Of a DNA stretch of 41,789 bases, positions 1-8,223 are shown in pieces. Numbering within the stretch: position 1 is the stretch's first letter; each line of letters starts with the position of its first letter. The stretch is from Candidatus Blautia excrementigallinarum (GTDB taxonomy: Bacteria; Bacillota; Clostridia; Lachnospirales; Lachnospiraceae), in contig DWXL01000013.1 in NCBI GenBank assembly GCA_019119235.1, positions 1 through 41,789 of the forward strand. Direction: 5' to 3'. The notes beneath the pieces were generated by a model. That model searched no databases, was not told where the DNA came from, and saw only the letters and a list, made by a program, of their open reading frames with translations. A program made the position numbers and the translations under genes.

Positions 1-297
1 CATTACAAAAACCTGAACATGTCGCATGAATTTCCGGAAATACCGGATCAGGACATGTCCCTGGCGGAATTCGAGTTCAAGGAAATGCTGGGGCTGGTAA
101 AAGAAGAGTACCGGATCGTGCTGATCCTGTATTATGTGGAAGGGCTGCGGATTTCTGAAATAGGGGAACTTCTTGATCTGAACGAAAATACTGTGAAGTC
201 AAGGCTTGTAAGAGCAAGGGAACAGATCAAAAAGCAGTATGAGGCGGCTGCGGTCAGAGCGAACGGGGCGGCGCAGAGCGGAATGATATCACGGTAA
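1..297 (+). CDS. ECF/sigma-70 family RNA polymerase sigma factor, C-terminal part (5' truncated by the window edge)
   Basis: Frame is open from base 1; region-4 helix-turn-helix sequence EEYRIVLILYYVEGLRISEIGELLDLNENTVKSRLVRAREQIKK; stop TAA at 295-297. Confidence 0.9.
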   Translation, partial: HYKNLNMSHEFPEIPDQDMSLAEFEFKEMLGLVKEEYRIVLILYYVEGLRISEIGELLDLNENTVKSRLVRAREQIKKQYEAAAVRANGAAQSGMISR

Positions 298-321
298 CAG
301 GCACAGGAAAGGGATGATCAG

Positions 322-2010
322 ATGAAAAAATATACAGATTTCAATATCGAAAAAGAGGACAGACAGACGGATCAGATGATAAAGAGAACCCTGGACGCGG
401 ATTTTCCTCTTCCGGAAACTGTGGAGAACGCGAAGCGGGAAGCTTTCGCAAAAATCCGGGAAAAAGCGAAAGATAAGAAAACAGGAGAGAAAATATATAA
501 TATTGATAACCGTTCCGGCGGCACCGATTCCGGCAGAAAAACTGCCATGAGACTTCGCCGGACCTTCCTCGGCTTTGCGGCCGCTGCGGCGGCGTTTTCC
601 GGAGTATGTATCGTCAATCCGGCTTTTGCATCGAATATTCCGGTAGTGGGAGGCATATTTGAGACTCTGGGTAATTCCCTGGGATTTTCAGGAGATTTCG
701 ATAAATACGCGGAACCCGCAGGAGATACGGAAGCAGAAAACACACAGAAATCGGGTGATCCGGAGGCAGAAGATGTGGATAACTCCGGTCAGAAGACAGA
801 TACTGTGGAAACAGGCGGCAAAAATACAGGCGAACCGAAGAATGGTATCACGGCAACACAGAACGGAACTTCCGTGACTCTGTCGGAGGTATATTGTAAC
901 GATTCTGCTCTGTATCTGGCTTTTAAGATCGAGACTGAGGATAAATTCCCGGATACTATGATGGATCAGGAAGGGAAACCCGTTGTGCGTTTCGGTTTCG
1001 ACTCTGCTTTCAGCACCAGTTTCCAGTCCGGAAAGGATGAGATGCTTCTGAACAGTTATCTGGACGGACAGATACTGGACGAGAATACATATGCAGGAGT
1101 CCTCCGTATCGAAAGCACAGATTTGACGGTGGATGAAAAAGGCTGGAACGACTTTTATAACGCCAGAAATTCTTTCTTTGAGGAAAACGGTATTGACGTC
1201 GATAGCTTCAGTACAGATCAGATCAGCAAGGTGTTTGGAATCGAAGAGTATACCGATGAGATCCTCCCGGAGATCGGCGGTCCGGATATCCACGATTATG
1301 TAAAAGAGATATCTCTCCCTGAGGATTTTACTCTTGATCTAACTGTGAGAGATATCATCGGAACACTTCCGGAAGACCAGAGTAAGTTGCCGGAGATACC
1401 GGAAGATATTAAAAAGGCATATGAGGACGCCATGGCCGAAAACGGTCTCAGCACAGAAGAGAGCGCTTATGATAATTTCACGGAAGAGCAGAAGGATACG
1501 GAGCACCGGCTCTTTACGGAGATGTGGAACGCTTACTATGAACGATATCCGGAAGCGGCGGGACCGGGCAATGAATATGAGAACTGGATCCTGGATGGAG
1601 AATGGAAGTTTACGGTTGATGTAAATAAAAACCTCTCCGATACAGTTACAAAAGATATCGATGTGACAGACGGCGACGGATACGGCGTAACTTCCATCAC
1701 AAAAACCCCATTTGAGATCACAGTGGAAATGAATGACCCTGAAGCAAAATATGTCCCGGTAGTGCTGGACGCTGAAGGGGAATTGATGACCGGAGGCGGA
1801 CTTGTAGGAAACATGGAAACTGTAGCTGTACAGGGAAAAGACACTTCCACCGTTTATGTATATATTTGTGATTATTATGAATACATGGACGAACTGAAAG
1901 GATACTACTGGTCGGAAGACTACGTAGAAAAGGCAAAAGAGAAAACCTTCCGGGAGCTTCTGGATGAAAGAGCCGTTGCGAAAGCGGAAGTGAATTTTGA
2001 CGAGCCGTAA
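322..2010 (+). CDS. DUF4179-type membrane-anchored protein, probable anti-sigma partner of the upstream sigma factor
   Basis: 562 aa; cytoplasmic N-terminus, one TM segment (TFLGFAAAAAAFSGVCIVNPAFA) followed by NIPVVGGIFETLG, then a large extracytoplasmic region; directly downstream of the sigma gene with RBS-like aaaggga. Confidence 0.8.
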   Translation: MKKYTDFNIEKEDRQTDQMIKRTLDADFPLPETVENAKREAFAKIREKAKDKKTGEKIYNIDNRSGGTDSGRKTAMRLRRTFLGFAAAAAAFSGVCIVNPAFASNIPVVGGIFETLGNSLGFSGDFDKYAEPAGDTEAENTQKSGDPEAEDVDNSGQKTDTVETGGKNTGEPKNGITATQNGTSVTLSEVYCNDSALYLAFKIETEDKFPDTMMDQEGKPVVRFGFDSAFSTSFQSGKDEMLLNSYLDGQILDENTYAGVLRIESTDLTVDEKGWNDFYNARNSFFEENGIDVDSFSTDQISKVFGIEEYTDEILPEIGGPDIHDYVKEISLPEDFTLDLTVRDIIGTLPEDQSKLPEIPEDIKKAYEDAMAENGLSTEESAYDNFTEEQKDTEHRLFTEMWNAYYERYPEAAGPGNEYENWILDGEWKFTVDVNKNLSDTVTKDIDVTDGDGYGVTSITKTPFEITVEMNDPEAKYVPVVLDAEGELMTGGGLVGNMETVAVQGKDTSTVYVYICDYYEYMDELKGYYWSEDYVEKAKEKTFRELLDERAVAKAEVNFDEP

Positions 2011-2025
2011 GGAAACGTTGGGGAG

Positions 2026-2103
2026 GATTTCAGAATTGGATCTTAGAATCGGATTTCAGAATTGAATTTCAGATTTGGGTTTTAGATTTGGATTTCAGAT
2101 TTG
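2026..2103. repeat. Six tandem 13-bp repeats (consensus gatttcagatttg)
   Basis: gatttcagaattg / gatcttagaatcg / gatttcagaattg / aatttcagatttg / ggttttagatttg / gatttcagatttg, contiguous and each exactly 13 bp. Confidence 0.9.
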
Positions 2104-2110
2104 AATTCCC

Positions 2111-2145
2111 GGGGGCTGCCTGTTAATTCAGGCAGTCCCCGTTTT
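2111..2145 (+). terminator. Rho-independent terminator of the sigma/DUF4179 operon
   Basis: gggggctgcctg-ttaatt-caggcagtcccc: 12-bp stem with one GU pair, 6-nt loop, followed by gtttt. Confidence 0.8.
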
Positions 2146-2160
2146 GCCGTTAAATCGAGG

Positions 2161-2530
2161 ATGTACCGCTTGAATTCGCATTTCTCTTATTTTAACCGTA
2201 CAAATTTCCGGTATGTACCGCTCGAATTCATTTTTTTGTATGTAACCGTGCGAATTTCCAGAATGTACCGCTTAAATTTACATTTCACTTATTCTAACCG
2301 TACAAATTTCCGGTATGTACCGCTCGAATTCATTTTTCTTGTATGTAACCGTGCGAATTTCCAGAATATACCGCTTAAATTTACATTTCTCTTATTTTAA
2401 CCGTGTGAATTTCCGGAATGTACCGCCTGAATTTGCATTTCACTTATTCTAACCGTACTAATTTCCAGGATGCACCGCTTAAATACAATTTTCTCGCATT
2501 TTAACCGTATAACTTCACAGAATGTACGGT
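2161..2530. repeat. ~52-bp tandem repeat array (7 units plus a partial one) with nested ~26-bp half-units and a ~103-bp dimer period
   Basis: atgtaccgct-like motif starts at 2161, 2213, 2263, 2315, 2366, 2418, 2470 and (degenerate) 2522; unit lengths 50-52 bp. Confidence 0.9.
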
Positions 2531-2601
2531 TTGGCACCGGGAATTATCTGCAGCAGCAGTATCAAACTAACGAAATCCGGATTAATGGAATATATTTGTC
2601 C

Positions 2602-2697
2602 TACTTCAAATCCGGAACAAGCTTGTACTTCAAACCTGGAATCAACTTGCACTTCAAACCCGGAATCAGCTTGCACTTAAAATCCACAACCGGTTTG
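2602..2697. repeat. Four tandem 24-bp repeats
   Basis: tacttcaaatccggaacaagcttg / tacttcaaacctggaatcaacttg / cacttcaaacccggaatcagcttg / cacttaaaatccacaaccggtttg. Confidence 0.9.
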
Positions 2698-2704
2698 TAT
2701 AATC

Positions 2705-2733
2705 TTGCGTCCACGTGTCTGACATGTTAGAAT
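2705..2733 (+). promoter_or_regulatory. Candidate sigma-A promoter for the radical SAM operon
   Basis: TTGCGT - 17 bp - TAGAAT, ~38 bp upstream of the ATG at 2771. Confidence 0.5.
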
Positions 2734-2770
2734 AGCTGGAAAGAATAAATTAAGACAAAGGTAATAGAAG

Positions 2771-4639
2771 ATGAGAAAATTAGCTTTAAGCGATGAAATT
2801 CTGCTGCAGATTGACAAAGCTGCCCGGTATATCGGCGGCGAGGTCAATTCCGTAATGAAGGATAAGAAAAAGGTGGATATCCGGTTTTGCATGGCGTTCC
2901 CGGATGTCTATGAGATCGGCATGTCCAACCTGGGCATGATGATCCTGTATGATATGTTTAATAAAAGAGAGGACGTATGGTGCGAGCGCCTTTTCTCTCC
3001 CTGGACAGATCTTGATAAGATCATGCGCGAGCAGCACATTCCGCTTTTTGCCCTGGAATCCCAGGAACCGGTGAAGGATTTTGATTTCCTGGGCATTACC
3101 ATGGGTTACGAAATGTGTTATACCAATGTGCTCCAGCTCCTTGATCTTTCCGGGATCCCTCTGAAGGCGGCCGACAGAACGGAAGAGGATCCCATTGTCA
3201 TCGGAGGAGGCGCCTGCGCCTATAATCCGGAGCCAATGGCGCCTTTCTTCGACCTCATCTATATTGGGGAGGGAGAAACCTCCTACGACGCATTGTTTGA
3301 CGCCTATAAGGCCAACAGGGCCGCAGGCGGCACAAGGGAGGATTTCCTCCTTGCGGCGGCGAAGGTCCCCGGAATTTATGTGCCGGCGTTTTATGATGTT
3401 TCCTATAATGAGGACGGAACCATTGCCTCTTTCGCGCCCGGACGCCCGGGAGTTCCTGAAAAAGTGGATAAACAGCTGGTACTTGATATGGAGAACGGAT
3501 ATGACAGGCTGGAATCTCCTGTGGTGCCTTTTATCAAGGCCACTCAGGACAGAGTGACTCTGGAGATCCAGAGAGGCTGCATCCGCGGCTGCCGTTTCTG
3601 CCAGGCGGGAATGGTCTACCGGCCCACCAGGGAAAGAGATGTGGAGACTCTGAAAGAGTCCGCCCGAACCATGCTCCAGCGGACTGGTCATGAGGAGATT
3701 TCCCTGAGTTCCTTAAGTTCCAGCGATTACAGTGAACTGAAAGAACTGGTTACATTCCTTATCAATGAGTTTGACGGCAAAGCCGTGAATATTTCCCTTC
3801 CTTCCCTCAGGATCGACGCTTTTGCCCTGGATGTTATGAGCAAGGTGCAGGATGTGAAAAAAGGCAGTCTCACCTTTGCGCCGGAAGCCGGCACACAGAG
3901 ACTGAGGGACGTGATCAACAAGGGACTGACAGAAGAGGATATCCTCTACGGAGCCGGACAGGCTTTCGAGGGAGGCTGGAACAAAGTGAAACTTTATTTC
4001 ATGCTGGGCCTTCCCACAGAGACAGAAGATGATATGAAAGGTATCGCTTATCTGGCGGAAAAGATCGCCGAGCGGTATTATGAGATTCCCAAGGATCAGA
4101 GAAACGGAAAGGTGCAGATCTCTGTCAGCACATCCTTCTTTGTTCCCAAACCTTTCACTCCTTTCCAGTGGGCTTCCATGTTCCGGGAGGAGGATTTCAT
4201 TGAAAAAGCAAAGGTGGTAAAAGAGGAGATCCGCGCCCAGCTGAATCAGAAGAGCATCCGCTATCACTGGCATGAGCCGGATGTGACGGTGCTGGAGGGA
4301 TTTCTGGCAAGAGGAGACAGAAGATGCGCGGATGTGATCCTTTCCGCTTACCGGAAAGGCGCGCTCTATGACGCCTGGTCCGAGACGCTCCGCTACGATC
4401 TCTGGAAGGAAGCCTTCCGGGAGACAGGCGTTTCGCTGGAGTTCTATACCATGAGAGAGAGAAGCACGGAGGAGATCCTTCCCTGGGATTTCATCGACGC
4501 GGGAGTGTCAAAAGACTTCCTGAAGCGGGAATGGAAGAACGCCCGTGAGGAAAAAGTGACGCCAAACTGCCGCCAGCAGTGTTCCGGATGCGGCGCAAGA
4601 AAATATAAAGGAGGTGTGTGCGTTGAAGGTCAGGATTAA
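2771..4639 (+). CDS. B12-binding-domain radical SAM protein (TIGR03960-like)
   Basis: 622 aa; radical SAM motif IQRGCIRGCRFCQAG (CxxxCxxC); N-terminal AFPDVYEIGMSNLGMMILYD; family recognised by sequence. Confidence 0.92.
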   Translation: MRKLALSDEILLQIDKAARYIGGEVNSVMKDKKKVDIRFCMAFPDVYEIGMSNLGMMILYDMFNKREDVWCERLFSPWTDLDKIMREQHIPLFALESQEPVKDFDFLGITMGYEMCYTNVLQLLDLSGIPLKAADRTEEDPIVIGGGACAYNPEPMAPFFDLIYIGEGETSYDALFDAYKANRAAGGTREDFLLAAAKVPGIYVPAFYDVSYNEDGTIASFAPGRPGVPEKVDKQLVLDMENGYDRLESPVVPFIKATQDRVTLEIQRGCIRGCRFCQAGMVYRPTRERDVETLKESARTMLQRTGHEEISLSSLSSSDYSELKELVTFLINEFDGKAVNISLPSLRIDAFALDVMSKVQDVKKGSLTFAPEAGTQRLRDVINKGLTEEDILYGAGQAFEGGWNKVKLYFMLGLPTETEDDMKGIAYLAEKIAERYYEIPKDQRNGKVQISVSTSFFVPKPFTPFQWASMFREEDFIEKAKVVKEEIRAQLNQKSIRYHWHEPDVTVLEGFLARGDRRCADVILSAYRKGALYDAWSETLRYDLWKEAFRETGVSLEFYTMRERSTEEILPWDFIDAGVSKDFLKREWKNAREEKVTPNCRQQCSGCGARKYKGGVCVEGQD

Positions 4640-5330
4640 ATTTTCCAAAACCGGCCCCATGAAGTTCGTGGGCCATCTGGATACCATGCGCTTTTTTCAG
4701 AAAGCGATCCGCCGCTGCGGTCTTCCGGCCGCTTTTTCCGGCGGATACAGTCCCCATATGATCATGTCCTTTGCCGCGCCTCTTGGGGTGGGAACGGAAA
4801 GCCTGGGAGAATATTTCGACCTGGAGCTTACGGAAATTGTTCCCACCGCTGAAATTGAAAAGAGACTGAACGAGGTAATGGTGGAGGGGATTTCTGTCTG
4901 CTCCGCCAGAAAAGTGGAGGACGGAAAAGCCGGAACCGCCATGGCCCTGGTGGCCGCGGCCGATTACTTCGTAAGATTCCGCGGGGGAAAAGCTCCCACC
5001 GTCTCCTGGCAGGATAAAATCGGCGAATTTGCCGGTCAGAAGGAGATCGTCGTCACCAAAAAGACAAAACGGAGCGAAAAGACGGTTGATATCCGTCCAT
5101 GGATCTACCAGATGGAAGCGTCCGGGGAAGGCGTGTTCCTGAAACTGGCAGCCGCCAGTTCCAACTACACGAAGCCGGAGCTGGTGATGGATACATTCCT
5201 TAAATGGATGGGAGAGGAGCCGGCTCCTTTTGCCTATATGATCGAAAGACGGGAGGTATACGCGGACAAAGGTACGGAAGGAACGCATTCTTTCATACCT
5301 CTGGAGGCGTTGGGAGAAAAAGTTGAGTAA
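4623..5330 (+). CDS. Radical SAM-associated DUF2344 (TIGR03936-like) protein
   Basis: KVRIKFSKTGPMKFVGHLDTMRFFQKAIRRCGLP...GYSPHM; RBS aaaggagg suggests the TTG start at 4623 rather than GTG 4614; overlaps the upstream gene. Confidence 0.88.
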   Translation: MKVRIKFSKTGPMKFVGHLDTMRFFQKAIRRCGLPAAFSGGYSPHMIMSFAAPLGVGTESLGEYFDLELTEIVPTAEIEKRLNEVMVEGISVCSARKVEDGKAGTAMALVAAADYFVRFRGGKAPTVSWQDKIGEFAGQKEIVVTKKTKRSEKTVDIRPWIYQMEASGEGVFLKLAAASSNYTKPELVMDTFLKWMGEEPAPFAYMIERREVYADKGTEGTHSFIPLEALGEKVE

Positions 5331-6534
5331 GCTGATCATTAGTAAAATGCCGGTCCACGGATGTCCCTGTATCGTGTGCGCAGTAGTCTCGGATAATAAA
5401 GTGCAGGAACTCCGGCTGGAACCGTTTGAAAAGAAAAGTATTCTCGGCAATATCTATGTGGGAAAAACGGAAGAGATCGCCTCCAATATCCGCGCGGCTT
5501 TTATCCGGTTCGCCGACGGACAGAAAGGCTACATGCCCCTCAGCGAAGGAGACAGGGCCATCTATACATCCGGACGGAAGGGGAACGCGCCGCTCCGGCC
5601 CGGAGACGAACTTCTCGTTCAGGTAAAGCGAGACGCAATGAAAGGCAAACTGCCCGCCCTGACTTCCGACCTTAATCTCACCGGAAAATATTTTGCCCTC
5701 ACAACGGGAAATAAAAAAATCGGGTTTTCCGCGAAACTCTCGAAAGAAGAGGCGGCGCTCGCAGCCAAATGGCTGGAGGACGAGCGGCAGATTCCGGAAA
5801 GAGAATACGGTCTCATCGTCAGAACCAACGCGGCGGACGCGACCAAAGAAGACTTTCTCCATGAACTGGAATATCTGAAGAAACTGTACCGGAAAACTGC
5901 CGTTGAAGGCAGGAACCGCACCTGTTTCAGCTGCCTTTACGAGGCGGAACCTTTTTATCTGGCGGCGGTGCGGGATATCTACAGCCGCGATCTGGAGGAA
6001 ATCGTTACAGATGTTCCGGAGATCCATCAGAAATTATCCTATTATCTTCAGGACTTCAAGCCGGAAGAACTGGAGAAGCTGCGGCTTTATGACGACGCTC
6101 TGCTTCCCTTATATAAACTGTACCGTCTGGAAACTGCTCTGGAAGAGGTGGAACGGGAAAAGATCTGGCTGAACAGCGGAGGTTTCCTTGTGATCCAGCA
6201 GACGGAGGCCTTCGTTTCCATCGACGTGAACAGCGGCAAATATACGGGAAAGAAAAAAGCCGAGGAAACCTACCGGAAGATCAATCTAGAAGCGGCAGGA
6301 GAGATCGCACGCCAGATCCGCCTTCGGAATCTCTCCGGGATCATCCTGATCGATTTTATCAATATGGAGAATCCGGACCATACGGACGAGCTGTTCCATG
6401 TGCTTCAGAAATACCTCCGCAAAGACCCGGTGAAATGCAGGGCTGTGGATATCACGCCTCTCCATATCCTGGAGATGACAAGAAAGAAAGTGAGACGGCC
6501 GGTGGCGGAAGAACTAGCCGAGATAAAAAGGTAA
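5323..6534 (+). CDS. Ribonuclease E/G family protein
   Basis: 403 aa from a TTG start; GNIYVGKTEEIASNIRAAFIRF (S1-like) and SIDVNSGKYTGKKKAEETYRKINLEAAGEIARQIRLRNLSGIILIDFI catalytic region. Confidence 0.92.
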   Translation: MSKLIISKMPVHGCPCIVCAVVSDNKVQELRLEPFEKKSILGNIYVGKTEEIASNIRAAFIRFADGQKGYMPLSEGDRAIYTSGRKGNAPLRPGDELLVQVKRDAMKGKLPALTSDLNLTGKYFALTTGNKKIGFSAKLSKEEAALAAKWLEDERQIPEREYGLIVRTNAADATKEDFLHELEYLKKLYRKTAVEGRNRTCFSCLYEAEPFYLAAVRDIYSRDLEEIVTDVPEIHQKLSYYLQDFKPEELEKLRLYDDALLPLYKLYRLETALEEVEREKIWLNSGGFLVIQQTEAFVSIDVNSGKYTGKKKAEETYRKINLEAAGEIARQIRLRNLSGIILIDFINMENPDHTDELFHVLQKYLRKDPVKCRAVDITPLHILEMTRKKVRRPVAEELAEIKR

Positions 6535-6615
6535 AGTAAAAAATATAAACGGGAATAGAAAAGACCGGAATATAAATAACGAAAATATGAAAGAAACAGA
6601 ACAGGAGATAAATAT

Positions 6616-6981
6616 ATGCTGAAATTTGCACACTTTAATTTTAATGTACTGGATCTTGAAAAAAGCCTTGCTTTTTACAAAGAGGCGCTGGGAATCGAAC
6701 CGGTACGTGAAAAAGAAGCCGCAGACGGCTCTTTTAAGCTGGTCTATCTGGGAGACGGGGAAACGGATTTCCAGCTGGAACTGACCTGGCTGAAAGACCG
6801 GACAGAGCCATACAACCTTGGAGAATGTGAATTCCATCTTGCCTTTGTAACAGACAGATATGATGAATTGCGCAGACACCATGAGGAGATGGGATGTATC
6901 GCCTTTGAGAATCCGTCTATGGGAATCTACTTCATTACAGATCCGGACGGATACTGGATTGAGATCGTACCGGAAAGATAA
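6616..6981 (+). CDS. VOC/glyoxalase I-like family protein
   Basis: 121 aa; FNVLDLEKSLAFYKEALG ... FITDPDGYWIEIVPER. Confidence 0.88.
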   Translation: MLKFAHFNFNVLDLEKSLAFYKEALGIEPVREKEAADGSFKLVYLGDGETDFQLELTWLKDRTEPYNLGECEFHLAFVTDRYDELRRHHEEMGCIAFENPSMGIYFITDPDGYWIEIVPER

Positions 6982-7024
6982 GGAGAAAACCTGTAAAAAA
7001 CCTGAAAAAATCAGGAAAACTGTC

Positions 7025-7056
7025 TTGACGAACCCATAAGGCCATGCTATTATAAT
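7025..7056 (+). promoter_or_regulatory. Candidate promoter of the rplU operon
   Basis: TTGACG - 17 bp - TATTAT (overlapping TATAAT 7051-7056). Confidence 0.6.
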
Positions 7057-7061
7057 ACAGT

Positions 7062-7175
7062 ATGCCGCACAAAGAGGTAGAAGTATTCCAGAACAAACCG
7101 AAAGCGAATAATATAAATGCCGTATAAAGTTTGTGTAACAGGATCACCGTATTTGGCGAGTAAAGATTATAGGAG
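7062..7175 (+). ncRNA. Probable ribosomal protein L21 leader RNA (5' UTR of rplU)
   Basis: ~120-nt untranslated leader between promoter and rplU, ending in RBS ataggaggtg; position fits the known L21 leader, but the structure was not modelled. Confidence 0.45.
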
Positions 7176-7184
7176 GTGCCACAG

Positions 7185-7490
7185 ATGTACGCAATTATTG
7201 CAACAGGTGGTAAACAGTACAAAGTTGCCGAGGGCGACGTAATCAGAGTAGAAAAGCTCGGTGTTGAGGCTGGCGAGACCGTTACATTTGACAATGTACT
7301 TGCAGTAAGCAACGACGGACTGAAAGTCGGAGCTGACGTAGCAGATGCCAGTGTTACCGCTTCTGTAGTTGAGAACGGCAAGGCTAAGAAAGTCATCGTT
7401 TACAAGTACAAGAGAAAAACTGGATATCACAAGAAAAACGGTCACAGACAGCAGTACACAAAGGTTAAAATCGAAAAGATCAACGCTTAA
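7185..7490 (+). CDS. rplU: 50S ribosomal protein L21
   Basis: [25 protein letters not shown]...[28 protein letters not shown] 7185 preferred over upstream GTG 7176. Confidence 0.98.
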   Translation: MYAIIATGGKQYKVAEGDVIRVEKLGVEAGETVTFDNVLAVSNDGLKVGADVADASVTASVVENGKAKKVIVYKYKRKTGYHKKNGHRQQYTKVKIEKINA

Positions 7491-7502
7491 TCTGGTGTTT
7501 GT

Positions 7503-7823
7503 ATGATTACAGTTACAGTCAGTAAGAAGAACAATTCCTATACAGAGTTTGTTTCCAGGGGACACGCCGGTTACGCGGAGGAAGGGCAGGACATTATATG
7601 CGCCGCCGTTTCCGCGCTGATCATCAGCACGGTGAATTCTCTGGAGGCCCTTACGAAAGATCATTTCCGGCTGGAAGATAAGGACGGATATGTGCGTATC
7701 CTTTTTCCGGAGGAACTTTCCGACGGCGGGAAACTTCTGATGGATTCCCTTGTTCTCGGGCTGACCGAAATTGAAAAAAGTTATTCAAAACGATATCTGA
7801 AAGTAAAAGTCAGGGAGGTGTAA
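7503..7823 (+). CDS. prp: Ribosomal-processing cysteine protease Prp
   Basis: [26 protein letters not shown] (conserved His/Cys region); located between rplU and rpmA. Confidence 0.93.
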   Translation: MITVTVSKKNNSYTEFVSRGHAGYAEEGQDIICAAVSALIISTVNSLEALTKDHFRLEDKDGYVRILFPEELSDGGKLLMDSLVLGLTEIEKSYSKRYLKVKVREV

Positions 7824-7827
7824 CGAT

Positions 7828-8115
7828 ATGATGAAAATGAACCTTCAGTTATTCGCACATAAAAAAGGTGTTGGTTCCACAAAGAACGGCCGTGATTCCG
7901 AGTCCAAGAGACTGGGCGCCAAGAGAGCTGACGGACAGTTTGTAAAGGCTGGAAACATCCTGTACAGACAGCGCGGAACCAGAATCCACCCGGGCGTAAA
8001 CGTAGGCTGCGGCAGAGATTATACTTTATTTGCTCTGACAGACGGTGTGGTAAGATTCACCAGAAAAGGACGCGATAAGAAACAGGTTTCTATCGTTCCG
8101 GTAGAGGCAGAATAA
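7828..8115 (+). CDS. rpmA: 50S ribosomal protein L27
   Basis: [53 protein letters not shown]; carries the Prp-cleavable N-terminal extension. Confidence 0.98.
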   Translation: MMKMNLQLFAHKKGVGSTKNGRDSESKRLGAKRADGQFVKAGNILYRQRGTRIHPGVNVGCGRDYTLFALTDGVVRFTRKGRDKKQVSIVPVEAE

Positions 8116-8223
8116 TCAAGTTCAGGCAAGGCTTCAAATCGTTCAGGTTTGGAGCCTTTCTTTGAATATATCAGATGTGAGACGACTCCCGCCGGGCCGG
8201 CGGGTTTAGAATAGGAGTTTAGA

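Noticed and set aside
2101-2400. Repeat-rich 99-aa ORF (MYRLN...YVPLEF...)
   Set aside because: Begins in the terminator hairpin region, has no RBS, and unit lengths of 50-52 bp shift the frame between units; best treated as non-coding repeat.
2161-2697. Possible CRISPR array
   Set aside because: Units are contiguous and degenerate, with no constant repeat separated by unique spacers and no cas genes in the window.
2786-3691. 301-aa minus-strand ORF
   Set aside because: Antisense shadow of the radical SAM gene.
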